In this document: positions 9,099 to 20,529 of the stretch, in pieces
Position numbering within the stretch: position 1 is the stretch's first letter
Layout: the number at the start of each line of letters is the position of its first letter
NCBI GenBank assembly: GCA_011799875.1
Contig: CM022303.1
Location: 295,876,362-295,940,361, forward strand
Source: Thinopyrum elongatum
Taxonomy: Eukaryota > Streptophyta > Magnoliopsida > Poales > Poaceae
Reading direction: 5' to 3'
Length of the DNA: 64,000 bases
The notes under the pieces: model-generated
What the model saw: only the letters and a program-made list of their open reading frames with translations
The model's database searches: none
What the model was told of the DNA's origin: nothing
Program-made: the position numbers and the translations under genes

Positions 9099-10440
9099 TT
9101 GAGTACTTTATCTAAGTTATGCTTAACAACTAGATTCCTCAGTTGTGCAATTGCTCCAATCTATACAACTCTGGAACCTAAGTCAAGAACACTTAGTGAA
9201 ATTCTCCAAGACGATAAGGGTCAATTTCCTCAACTGGTTTATTTTGAAAAACTTCTGAGAACGCATGTGACTCTTCCCAATTTACTCACAACTATACTTT
9301 GTTCACAGGTACACATGTCTGTAGATGAATCTCTAGGTTCTCATCAAATTAATTCATTTGTAGCGTTGCTTGAGGAAAACCTTCAAACATCTTCAGAGTC
9401 CTCAAGAGCTCAAAAACCTCTGTTGAATAAAATGGCTAATGGTAAAAAGCCTCAGAAGGGAGGAAAAAGGAGAGAGGAACATACTGCTTTTGAGATCCTT
9501 GATAACATTTACTTAGGGTATTGCATGCCAGATGAAGAAATTCATGGCAAAGAGTCCAAGGAGCAGCGCAAAATGCGCATGCAAAAGATTAAGAGATACT
9601 GGACATATGAATGGAGAGACTACGGATTTGTCACTTCCAAATGAATGAATGACTTTGCTGTGAAGCCTCCGTGCAATAGGCCACCACTTGCTGAAGGACA
9701 GGTAGCTCATCCCACAAGTGTGAGAAGGGGTGACGAATTCCCCAAAGAATGGGCAAGGCATCAGGCCAAGCTAGCAAAGCAGGCTGTTGAGGAATTCAAC
9801 AGGGCCTCAAAGGCCTCAGCAGAAGCAGGTGCCAGTACCAGTGGCAGCGCCAGTGCACCAAGGAAGGCAATGCCCAAGAAGGCTGCTCACAAGCCAAAGC
9901 CTTCGGCGCCAAAGCCTTCAGCTCCAAAGCCCTCAGTGACCAGGCCAAGGTCATCAAGGGCTTTAGTACCTAAGGCCGCTCAGTCTTCAGTGCCTCCACC
10001 TGCAACAAGTTCTTCAATGATAGCAGCCAGAGCTTCAACACCGGTCATGCTTGCATCTTGCTAGCATAATGAAGGCTTTCGAATACCTACCATTGCTACA
10101 TCAAGTGCCTTAGCTAGTGGGCAAACTTCATCAACGCCCAAGCTGAAGACTAAGGCTACCGCAGGCCGTGGCATCATGCCTAGTCCTCAAAAGGAAACAA
10201 GAGCAAGCTGCCATTACCAAGAATTCTTCAGTCCCACTGCTGCTGGATCCGAAGAAGATCCTTGATTTCATTGATATATGGGTGAAGAAACCAGAAACAC
10301 CACTTGATGATCTCAACTTTCATCCTGGCCCTAGTCATGTACTGTCTTCTTTCATCCTCAATGAGAAGTACAAGATTGCTCAAGCCAAGCTGGTGAACAA
10401 ACATCAACAGCAGAAGGAGAAGGAGTTGAGGAAGAACATG
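9099..10440 (+). pseudogene. Sirevirus extra ORF, part 1
   Basis: The first part of a long ORF between pol and the 3' LTR, the position of the env-like gene in Sireviruses. It includes MANGKKPQKGG, HTAFEILDNIYLGYCMPDEE and a P/S/K-rich linker with repeated KPSAPKPS units. It then continues with DPKKILDFIDIWVKKPE up to the insertion site. Stops lie at 9642 (TGA) and 10062 (TAG), and a frameshift near 10190 moves the reading to the frame used up to 10440. The frame continues at 44683 after removal of the Sabrina-like element. I see no signal peptide or membrane segment, so an envelope role is not supported. The product is unknown. Confidence 0.65.
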
Positions 10441-12043
10441 TGATACGTCTCCAATGTATCTATAATTTTTGCTTGTTCCATGCTGTTATACTATCATTCT
10501 TGGATGCTTTACAATCATTTTATAGCAATTTTATATCATTTTTTGGGACTAACCTATTAACACAGTGCCCAGTGCCAGTTGCTGTTTTTTGCTTGTTTTT
10601 TACTTCACAGAATATCAGTACCAAACGGAGTCCAAACACAGCTAAACTTTTTGGAGATTTTTCTGGACCAGAAGACACCCAGTGGGCCAAAGAAGTACCA
10701 GAGGGGAGGCCCGAGGTGGGCACAACCCACCAGGGCGCGCCAGGAGGCCCAGGCGCACCCAGGGGGGTGGTGCCCCCCTCGGTGACCTTTCGCACCGCTT
10801 CTTCGCCCTATAAATTGCCAAATATTCCAGAAACCCTAGGGGCGTCGACGAAAACACAATTCCAGCCGTCGCAAGTTCCAGAACCACGAAATCCAATCTA
10901 GACACCATGACGGAGGGGTTCATCATCCTCATTGGTGCCTCTCCGATGATGCGTGAGTATTTCATCATAGACCTACGGGTCCGTAGGCAGTAGCTAGATG
11001 GCTTCCTCTCTCTCTCTTTTGATTCTAAATACAATGGTCTCTTGGATATCTATTTGATGTAACTCTTTTTTGCGGTGTGTTTGATGGGATCCGATGAACT
11101 TTGAGTTTATGATCAGATCTATATCTATGAATATTATTTGAGTCTTCTTTTGATCTCTTATATGCATGATTATTTATAGCCTCGTATTTCTTCTTCGAAT
11201 CTTTGGTTTAGTTAGGCCAACTAGATCGATTTTTCTTGCCATGGGAAGAGGTGCTTTGTGATGGGTTCGATCTTGCGGTGTTCTTTCCCAGTGACAGAAG
11301 GGGCAGCAAGACTCACATGTATCATTGCTATTAAGGATAACAAGATGGGGGCTTTTCCTACATGAATAGATCTCGTCTACATCATGTCATCGTTCTTATT
11401 GCATTACTCCGTTTCTCCATGAACTTAATACACTAGATGCATGCTGGATAGCGATCGATGTGTGGAGTAATAGTAGTATATGCAGGCAGGAGTTGGTCTA
11501 CTAATATTGGACGTGATGCCTATATATTGATCATTGCCTTGGATATCGTCATAATTATTCGATCTTCTATCAATTGCCCAACAGTAATTTGTTTACCCAC
11601 CGGGTGCTATTTTCTCGAGAGAAGCCACTAGTGAAATCTACGGCCCCCGGGTCTATTCTTTATCATATTTGCTTTGAGATCTATTTTTATTCACTTTTAT
11701 TTTTAGATCTATTATTCCAAAAACCCAAAAATACCTTGCTGAACTCTTTTATTACTTATTTTATTCTGTGTTTTATCGAGATCTATTTATCCAATCTACA
11801 CAAATTTTATCCCGTCAACTTGACAATTTCTGGCGCCATTACCCGAAGAGGGATTGACAACCCCTCACACGCGTCGGGTTGCAAGTATTTGTTCTTTGTG
11901 TGCAGGTACCGTTTACATAGTGTTGCTTGGTTCTCCTACTGGATTGATACCTTGGTTTCATAACTAAGGAAAATACCTACCGTAGCTGTACTGCATCATC
12001 CCTTCCTCTTTGGGAAAATACCAACGTAGTTCAAGCGACATCA
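10441..12043 (+). repeat. Left (5') LTR of the Sabrina-like element
   Basis: 1603 bp, TGATACGTC...GCGACATCA. A TATA box (CCCTATAAATT) lies at 10806-10816. A GC-rich inverted repeat at about 10718-10775 sits just upstream of it. The first 410 bp closely match the solo LTR at 12909-14552 (opposite strand), but the rest does not. Confidence 0.95.
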
Positions 12044-12054
12044 AAAGGAATTTC

Positions 12055-12073
12055 TAGCGCCGTTGCCGGGGAG
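12055..12073 (+). promoter_or_regulatory. Primer-binding site of the Sabrina-like element
   Basis: TAGCGCCGTTGCCGGGGAG, eleven bases after the LTR. It matches the TGGCGCCGTTGCCGGGGA type seen at 50905-50925 on the other strand, with one change (G to A) in the second base. Confidence 0.85.
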
Positions 12074-12259
12074 ACATCATCAACATCTATCAGGTTCCTA
12101 ATCACAAATCTCATCTCCTTGCAATTTACATTATTTGCCATTTGCCTCTCGTTTTCATCTCCCCCGCTTCACAAAAATTTGCAGTTTTATTCGCCCTCTT
12201 TTTTGTTCGCCGTTTTCTCGTCAGATCTCTTATTTGCTTGTCATCATGAGTGATTTTTT

Positions 12260-12903
12260 ATGGCAGAAATAGATGATGGCCTAACTCCTAAAATTGTACG
12301 ATCTGGCATTCTAGATGCTAAAACTTTTGTTTTGGGGCAAGGGAATGTTATGGGAAAAGAACATATCCAAGAATTTTTCAATTGTGTTGGAAATCTGACT
12401 CTTGATGATACTCCTATATTTAAAAGAACTAAATCTTATGCGGAAGCTATTTCAGCACTAGTTCTAAAATGTGAAAATAGATTTATCTGTACCCACCCTA
12501 CCTTGCGGAGATTGTTTTATGAGCTACCCGTTATAAAGGATCCTAAAGCTAAAAAGTTAGCTACCCTTATTCTTATGAATGAATTTGACTACATAGTACG
12601 AGAAGCTAGGGAAATATTTGATTTTTATGGTATGGACCATGAAAAACCGGTGATAAATGAGATCCTTTATAATAATGATTATATGTTGAGACATTTGCTT
12701 GGAAATAATCAATTTTTTATGAGAATCTTAAAAAGGAAATCCCCGTTTTAGATATAATCCAACAAGTTTTCAATGATGTTAATCAACAATATTCTTGGAT
12801 TGTTGTCGGAAATCAAAGGGGATACGTAGATGGGCAACTTGATAATGCTAAAATTTCTCTGAATAATGTGTTTCAAGTTATTTTTGGAAAACCTCCTGAC
12901 AAG
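12260..12903 (+). pseudogene. Gag-like ORF of the Sabrina-like element
   Basis: Starts MAEIDDGLTPKIVRSGILD. It is open for 163 codons to 12751, then a frameshift near 12720-12750 leads into VLDIIQQVFNDVNQQYSW and VFQVIFGKPPDKNT up to the solo-LTR insertion at 12909. After that insertion the ORF resumes (SMENKKKDDNT) and ends at a TGA near 14593. No zinc knuckle, protease or polymerase motif is present. I recognise the sequence type from Triticeae non-autonomous Athila-group elements, where its role (possibly structural, acting with a partner element) is not established. Confidence 0.65.
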
Positions 12904-13409
12904 AACACTGATGTCTACTACGCAACTTTATTCTTGTAGACTCGTGTTGGGCCTCGAAGCGCAGAGTTTTGTAGGACAATAGCAATTTTCCCTCAAGTGG
13001 ATGACCTAAGGTTTATCAATCCGTGGGAGGCGTAGGATGAAGATGGTCTCTCTCAAACAACCCTGCAACCAAATAGCAAAGAGTCTCTTGTGTCCCCAAC
13101 ACACCAAATACAATGGAAAATTGTATAGGTGCACTAGTTCGGCGAAGAGATGGTAATAAAAGCGTAGTATGGACGGTAGAAATATATTTTTGTAATCTAA
13201 AAATAAAAAAAACAGCAAGGTAGCAATTGGTAAAACGGAGCACAAATGGTATTGCAATGCTTGAAAATGAGGCCTAGGGTCCGTACTTTCACTAGTGCAA
13301 TCTCTCAACAATGCTAATCTAATTGGATAACATAACCATCCCTCAACGTGCGATGAAGAATCACTCCAAAGTTCTTATCTAGCGGAGAACATAAGAAGAA
13401 ATTGTTTGT

Positions 13410-13560
13410 AGCTATTCTTTCCGATCGATCTATCCAAGAGTTCGTACTAAAATAACACCAAGTTATTCTTTCCGATCGATCTATCAAGAGTTCGTACTAA
13501 AATAACACGTAGCTATTCTTTCCGTTCGATCTATCAAGAGTTCGTACTAAAATAACACCA
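13410..13560. repeat. Tandem repeat, three units of about 50 bp
   Basis: Units begin at 13410, 13461 and 13511. Each contains TATTCTTTCCGATCGATCTA or a near variant, then AAGAGTTCGTACTAAAATAACAC (positions give the full extent). It lies in the R/U5 half of the solo LTR. Confidence 0.85.
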
Positions 13561-14217
13561 AAGCAAATTCAGATTCATAATACTCAATCCAACACAAAGA
13601 ACCTCAAAGAGTGCCCCAAGATTTCTACCGGAGAAACAAGGACAAAAACGTGCATCAGCCCCTATGCATAGATTACCCCAATGTCACCTCGAGAATCCGC
13701 GAGTTGAGTGCCAAAACATATATCAAGTGAATCAATATAATACCCCATTGTCATCACGGGTATTCATATGCAAGACATATATCAAGTGCTCTCAAATCCA
13801 TAAAAGTATTCAATCCGATAAAACGAAATCTCAAAGGGAAAACTCAATTCATCACAACAAGATAGAGAGGGAGAAACACCATATGATCCAACTATATTAA
13901 CAAAGCCCGCGATACATCAAGATGGTGCCATCAAGAACACGAGAGAGAGAGAGAGATTAAACACATAGCTACTGATACAAACCCTCAACCCCGAGGGTGG
14001 ACTAGTCCCTCCTCATCATGGTGGCCGTCGGGATGATGAAGATGGACACCGGTGATGATTTCCCCCTCCGGCAGGGTGCTGGAACAGGGTCTAGATTGGT
14101 TTTTTGTGGCTACAGAGGCTTGCGGCGGTGGAACTTCTAATTTAGGGTTACCCCCAGGGTTTTTGGAATATTTGGGAATTTATAGGGCGAAGAGGCGGTG
14201 CGGGAGGCCACCGAGGT

Positions 14218-14275
14218 GGGCACAACCCACCAGGGCGCGCCTGGGCTCCCAGGCGTGCCCAGGTGGGTTGTGCCC
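14218..14275. repeat. Large GC-rich inverted repeat in LTR U3
   Basis: Arms 14218-14245 and 14248-14275 (28 nt each) are complementary at 26 of 28 positions and are separated by two bases. The arms begin GGGCACAACCCACC. The TATA box of this LTR (minus strand) lies about 30-40 bp away at 14178-14188. Similar arms occur in two other LTR families in this window. Confidence 0.9.
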
Positions 14276-14557
14276 CCCTCGGGGCACCCCTCTGGTACTT
14301 CTCTGGCCCACTGGATGTCTTCTGGTCCAAAAATAATCTTCAAAAAGTTTCACTGCGTTTGGACTCCGTTTGGTATTGATTTTCTGCGATGTAAAAAACA
14401 AGCAAAAAACAGCAACTGGCACTGGGCACTATGTCAATAGGTTAGTCCCAAAAATAATATAAAGTTGCTATAAAATGATTGTAAAACATCTAAGAATGAT
14501 AATATAATAGCATGAATACTTCATAAATTGTAGATACGTTGGAGACGTATCAAACAC

Positions 14558-17265
14558 ATCTATGGAAAATAAGAAGAAAGATGACAATACTTGAATCTAT
14601 CCATTATGCCTATCTAGGGGCACAAAACGATAGCGCTTGTTGGGAGGCAACCCAATGAATAAAAATTATTTTTGCCTTTTTATTTCTGTTCTTGAGTGTT
14701 TACACAATTATGCTACTGTTATGATTGTGTTTTTATGTTTTAATTAGTGTTTGTGCCAAGTAAATCCTTTGGGATCATGTTGGGTGATAGTTGATTTGAT
14801 CTTGTTGAAAACAGAAACTTTTGCGTCCAGTAGCAGAATTTTGTAAAATCACAGAAGCTATGAAAAATTCTGAATGTTTTACACAAGATTGATATACAAA
14901 TTTCCTATGCTTTCCTAATTTTACAGAATTTTTGGAGTTACAGAAGTATACAAAGTTACCAGATTACTACAGACTGTTCTGTTTTTGACAGATTCTGTTT
15001 TTGTTGCATTGTGTGCTTATTTTGATGAATCTATGGATTGTATCAGGGGGGGGTATAAGCCATGGTAAAGTTGGAATACAGTAGATATAATGCAATTATA
15101 AAATATGAATGGGTTTGTAACAGTACTTAGAGTGGTGATTTGCTTTATTATACTAACGGATCTCACGAAGGTTTGTTAAGTTTTGTGTGATTGAAGTTTT
15201 CAAGTTTTGGGTGAGACCACGATGGATGAAGGAATAAGGAGTGAAAAGAGCCTAAGCTTGGGGATGCCCCATGGAACCCCAAGTTAATATTCAAGGATAA
15301 CCAAGCAACTAAGCTTGGGGATGCCCCGGAAGGCATCCCCTCTTTCTTCTAACGACCATCGGTATTTTACTTGGAGCTATATTTTTATTCGTCACATATC
15401 ATGAGTTTTGCTTGGAGCGTCTTGTATTATATGAGTCTTTGCTTTTTTTGATTTTTAGTTTGTCACAAGTATCCTTGCTGGACACACCTATTTGAGAGAG
15501 CCAAAATTATGCTATGATTTGTTAGAATTGCTCTTTATGCTTCACTTAAATTTTTTGAGCTATGGAATTGCTCTAAGTACTTCACTTATATCTTTTTGAG
15601 CATGGTGTGCTTTAATATTTTTGAAGAAATTATCTCATGCTTCACTTATATTATTTTGAGAGACGAAAAATTTTATGCTCATGTTCTTCACTTAAACTTG
15701 TTTGAGCTTGTCAAAAGCAATTGCAATATATGAAACTAGTCCCAAAGTGATAGATATTCAAGAGGGATATAATAAAAACTTTCATGAAGATCATTGGACA
15801 AAATAAACTTGATTCTTTGTAATAGTTTTGAGATATGATGATAGTGATATGTGAGTCATGTTTGTGGGTAATTATGCTTTAGTAAGAATATTGGTGTTAA
15901 GGTTTGTGATTCCCTATGCAAGCACGAAAGTCAATAGTTATGCAATGAAATTACATCCTACTTATGGTGCATTATTCGGTGTTAGTTATGCTTAATGCTC
16001 GCTTATGTGATTTTTTTGTTTCTTGGTTGGTTGCTTCTCAATCTATTTGCTAGCCTCCACTTGTACTAAGTAGAAATACTACTTGTGCATCCAAAATCTT
16101 TAAACCCAGTTTCGCCATATGAGTCCACCATACCTACCTATATGCGGTATTTCCGTGCCATTCTAAGCAAATTTGTATGTGCTATCTCTAATTTTCAAAA
16201 TGAATTTCCTTTTTGTGTGCTCGTACAGCTCATGAAGTGGCATGGGGTGGCCAATATTTTCCATGCTAGATGTGTTATTCTCTAGATGAGTGTTTATTCA
16301 CTTGTCATTGCATGAGAGTACGGCGGTAATAGGGATGCCCAGTCCCGGAATGAAAAAGAAATTTACTTTATGTTGTCAAATAATAAATCCCTTGGAAAGT
16401 GTTGGTATGGAAGGCACCCGTGGATACGGCTAGCCATGGATTGTGAAAGAATGGTAGAAAAAGGAATACACTTTATTTTATGTTTGGGAACCGCCTATGA
16501 TATATCTAGCATGGAAAGTGTTGGAAATTACTCGGTCGTTTTGGTTGACGGGAAAAGTATGCCTCTCAAAATTTTTATCTCTCAATTTAAGCTTTGAGCT
16601 CTGGCACCTCTACAAATCCCTGCTTCCCTCTATGAAGGGCCTATCTATTTACTTTATGTGATTTTTATTTTTATTTGAGTCTCCATCTTCTCTTATAAAG
16701 CACCAACTAGGGAGAACTATGATCATACTTGTGCATTGGATGTAGCTAATATGCGAGTGTGTTTCATGAATGGATCAATGATTGAGCATGGTGGGCTAGG
16801 GATAACTTTCTTTAGTGTTGATATTTTGAAAGAAATGGTTGCTTGTTGATATGCTTGAGTATTGATGTCCTGTCTATTTACTTTTTGCAATTTTTATTTT
16901 TTATTTTAGTCTCCATCTTCTCTTAAAAAGCACCAACTAAGGGGCACTATGATCATACTTGAGCATTGGATGTAGCTAATATGCGAGTGTGTTTCATGAA
17001 TGGATCAATGATTGAGCATGATGGGCTAGGGATAACTTTCTTTAGTGTTGATATTTTGAAAGACATAATTGCTTGTTGATATGCTTGCGTATTGAAATCT
17101 TCATGTCAAAACTAGACTATTGCTTTGAACCATATAAAAGTCCAAATGTCCATGCTACAAAATAAAAGAATATGTGATGAACATGTTAGGCAACATTCCA
17201 CATCAAAAATTCTGTTTTTATCATTTACCTACTCGAGAACGAGTAGGAATTAAGCTTGGGGATGC
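14558..17265 (+). other. Non-coding 3' internal region of the Sabrina-like element, with PPT
   Basis: No credible ORF. It holds two internal PPT-like motifs TAAGCTTGGGGATGCCCC (15253-15270, 15310-15327), the second starting a hairpin (GGGGATGCC...GGCATCCCC, 15317-15340). Four TTCACTTA(T/A) motifs lie at 15541, 15581, 15641 and 15686. There is a 230-bp tandem duplication (16643-17102). The PPT proper is 17251-17265, directly before the right LTR. It is collinear with 46918-49461 of the minus-strand element. Confidence 0.8.
16643..17102. repeat. Tandem duplication, two 230-bp units
   Basis: Units of about 16643-16872 and 16873-17102 share CTCCATCTTCTCTTA and CATTGGATGTAGCTAATATG at a constant 230-bp offset and are highly similar. 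Confidence 0.9.
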
Positions 17266-17621
17266 TGATACGTCTCCAACGTATCTATAATTTTTGCTTG
17301 TTCCATGATTTTATATTATCATTCTTGGATGTTTTACAATCATTTTATAGCAACTTTATATCATTTTTTGGGACTAACCTATTGACATAGTGCCCAGTGC
17401 CAGTTGCTATTTTTTGCTTGTTTTTTACTTCGCAGAATATTAGTACCAAACGGAGTCCAAACACAGCGAAACTTTTTGGAGATTTTTTCTGGACCAGAAG
17501 ACACCTAGTGGGCCAAAGAAGTACCAGAGGGGAGGCCCGAGGTGGGCACAACCCACCAGGGCACGCCAGGAGGCCCAGGCGCGCCCAAGGGGGTTGTGCC
17601 CCCCTCGGTGACCTCCCGCAC
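17266..17621 (+). repeat. Right LTR of the Sabrina-like element, piece 1
   Basis: First 356 bp, TGATACGTCTCCAAC to CCCGCAC. It is interrupted by Angela at 17622 (TSD CGCAC, 17617-17621). Confidence 0.95.
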
Positions 17622-18217
17622 TGTTGGGGAACGTTGCATGGAAAACAAAAAAAAATCTACGCACACGCAAGATCTATCCATGGAGATGCATAGCTACGAG
17701 AGGGGGAGAGCATCTACATACCCTTGTAGATCGCTAAGCGGAAGCGTTTATCACGCGGTTGATGTAGTCGTACTCTTCGCGATCCGATCACGATCCAACC
17801 GATCTAATGCCGAACAGACGGCACCTCCGAGTTTAGCACACGTGCGGCTCGATGACGTCTCCTCCTTCTTGATCCAGCAAGCGGGAGATAATAAGTAGAT
17901 GGGATCACAACCAACACGATGGCGTGGTGGTGATGGTGGTGGTGGAGCACCGACAGCGCTTCACTAAGCGTCGCCGGGATGAGGTGGTAGAACTACGGAG
18001 TAACGGGAGAGAGAGGGGTGCCAAGGGCTTGGTGTGTCCTCTTGGGGCGCCCCCTCCCCTATATGTATAGGTAGAGGGGCATGGGAAACAGCCCCTCCAA
18101 GCCCCAGGGCGCAGCTAAGGGGCAGAGGACTTGGACTCCAAGTCCAATCCTATTCGTACTAGGACTCCTTCCTTTTTTGCCTTCCCTAGCCATATGGGCT
18201 TTTGAGGACTTGGTGCG
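17622..18217 (-). repeat. Angela 3' LTR, piece 1
   Basis: Begins TGTTGGGGAACGTTGCATGG on the plus strand. It is cut at 18217 by the Athila-type element (TSD GTGCG, 18213-18217) and continues at 31081. Confidence 0.95.
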
Positions 18218-19735
18218 TGATATGTCCATTTTGCATCATGTTTTCCTACTGTTATTTATAATGTTTTTATGCATAATAATGCTTTTGGGAGTAATTCTAA
18301 TGCCTTTTCTCTCATAATACGCAAGGTTTACACAAAGAGGGAGAATACCGGCAGCTGGAATTCTAGACCTGAAAAAGCTACGTCAGAGTTACCTATTCTG
18401 CACATCTCCAAATGAGCTAAAAATTTACATAGAATTGTTTTGCAATATATGAAGAATATTGGAGCAAGTAACTACTAGAGGGGCCCACCAGGTGGGCACA
18501 ACCCACCTGGGCGTGCCAGGGAGCCCAGGCGCGCCCTGGTGGGTTATGCCCTCCTCGGCCCACCTCCGGTGCCCCTCTTCTGGTATATAAGTCATTTTGA
18601 CCTAGAAAAAATAAGGGGAGTACTTTCGGGACGAAGCGCCGCCGTCTCGAGGCGGTACTTGGGCAGGAGCACTTTTGCCCTCCGGCGGAGCGATTTCGCC
18701 GGGGAAACTTCCCTCCCGGAGGGGGAAATCATCGTCATCGTCATCACCAACAACTCTCCCATCTTTGGGAGGGCCATCTCCATCAACATCTTCAACAGCA
18801 CCATCTCCTCTCAAACCCTAGTTCATCTCTTGTGTTCAATCTTTGTACCGGAACCTTAGATTGGTGCTTGTGGGTGACTAGTAGTGTTGATTACATCTTG
18901 TAGTTGATTACTATATGGTTTATTTGGTGGAAGATTATATGTTTAGATCCATTATGATATTGAATACCCCTATGATCTTGAGCATGATTATTATTTGTGA
19001 GTAGTTACTTTTGTTCTTGAGGTCACGGGAGAAGTCATGTTGCAAGTAATCATGTGAACTTGATATGTGTTCGATATTTTGATGATATGTATGTTGTGAT
19101 TCCCTTAGTGGTGTCATGTGAATGTCGACTACATGGCACTTCACCATATTTGGGCCTAAGGGAATGCATTGTGGAGTAGTTATTAGATGATGGGTTGCTA
19201 GAGTGACAGAAGCTTAAACCATAGTTTATGCGCTACTTCGTAAGGGACTGATTTGGATCCAAAAGTTTAATGCTATGGTTAGATTTTATCTTCATACTTT
19301 TCTCGTAGTTGCGGATGCTTGTGAGGGGGTTAATCATAAGTAGGAGGTTTGTTCAAGTAAGAACAGCACCTAAGCACCGGTCCACCCACATATCAAATTA
19401 TCAAAGTAGCGAACATGAATCAAACCAACATGATGAAAGTGATATGATGAAATTCCTGTGTACCCTCAAGAATGCTTTGCTTATCATAAGAGATTGTTTT
19501 GGCCTGTTCTTTGCCACAAAAGGATTGGGTTACCTTGCTGCACTTTATTTACCATTACCGTTACTTGCTCGTTACAAATTATCTTGCTATCAAACTATCT
19601 GTTACCGACTATTTCAGTGCTTGCAGAAAATACCTTGCTGAGAACCACTTGTCATTTCCTTCTGCTCCTTGTTGGGTTCGACACTCTTACTTATCGAAAG
19701 GACTATGATTGATCCCCTATACTTGTGGGTCATCA
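18218..19735 (+). repeat. 5' LTR of the Athila-type element
   Basis: 1518 bp, TGATATGTCC...GTGGGTCATCA. It includes the GC-rich inverted repeat at 18494-18551 followed by a GTATATAAG TATA-like box near 18582-18590. Confidence 0.95.
18494..18551. repeat. Large GC-rich inverted repeat in LTR U3
   Basis: Arms 18494-18521 and 18524-18551, 28 nt each with a two-base spacer and about four mismatches. The left arm begins GGGCACAACCCACC, the same start as at 14218 (solo LTR) and 10718 (Sabrina-like LTR). Confidence 0.88.
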
Positions 19736-19746
19736 AGGCTCTTTTC

Positions 19747-19764
19747 TGGCACCGTTGTCGGGGA
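19747..19764 (+). promoter_or_regulatory. Primer-binding site of the Athila-type element
   Basis: TGGCACCGTTGTCGGGGA, eleven bases after the LTR. It is the same PBS type as the other Athila-group elements here, with two C/T-type differences. Confidence 0.9.
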
Positions 19765-19838
19765 GTGAAGCGCTCTTGGTAAGTGGAAATTGGTAAGGAA
19801 AAATTATTACTACGTGCTGATTATTGTCACTTGTTACT

Positions 19839-20529
19839 ATGGAGAATCATCCTTTGAGGGGTTTGTTCGGGGTATATTCACCTCGACTGGAACCACAATT
19901 ATTTTCCCCTCAACCTACTGCACCTACTAAAAATATTGTTTATGAAATTCCTTCGGGTATGATAGAACAACTGCTAGCTAATCCTTGTGCAGGAGATGGA
20001 ACCGAACATCCTGATATGCACTTGATATATGTGGATTATTTAAGCTTGCAGGTTTGCCTGGAGATGAAGCTAAGAAGAAGGTTTTCCCTTTATCTTTGAA
20101 GGGAAAAGCATTGGCATGGTATAGGCTATGCGATGATATTGGATCTTGGAACTGGAATCAATTGAAATTGGAATTTCACCAAAAAATTTATCCTATGCAT
20201 GTAGTTTATTGTGATCAGAATTATATATATAATCTTTGGCCTCGTGAAGCAGAAAGTATCGCTCTAGCTTGGGGGAGGCTTAATTCAATGTTATATTCAT
20301 GACCCAATCATGAGCTCTCAAGAGAAATTATTATTCAGAATTTTTATGCTCGGCTTTCTCGTGATGATCGATCCATGCTCGATACTTCTTGTACTGGTTC
20401 TTTTATGAAGAAGACTATTGAATTCAGGTGGGATCTTTTAGAAAGAATTAAACGAACTCTAAAGATTGGGAACTCGACGAAGGTAAAGAGTCAGGTATTA
20501 AGCTTGAATTTGATTGTGTTAAATCCTTT
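19839..20529 (+). pseudogene. Gag of the Athila-type element (broken)
   Basis: Starts MENHPLRGLFGVYSPRLEP. A frameshift near 20030-20050 shifts the reading into PGDEAKKKVFPLSLKGKALAWY, the Retrotrans_gag core. A TGA at 20300-20302 interrupts it after LNSMLYS. The same frame then reads PNHELSREIIIQNFYARLS, and a further frameshift near 20455 leads into the ORF at 20530. Gag forms the virus-like particle. This copy could not be translated whole. Confidence 0.85.

Larger units (their letters stand above)
12909..14552 (-). mobile_element. Solo LTR, Athila-group (WHAM/Sabrina-like)
   Basis: 1644 bp with TG...CA ends (minus strand TGATACGTCTCC...GTAGACATCA). The exact TSD AACAC is at 12904-12908 and 14553-14557. 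No internal sequence, PBS or PPT adjoins it, so it is a product of LTR-LTR recombination. It lies in the gag-like ORF of the Sabrina-like element. Confidence 0.93.

Noticed and set aside
13410..13560. Regular repeats resembling a CRISPR array
   Set aside because: Three adjacent 50-bp units without unique spacers, inside a plant LTR.
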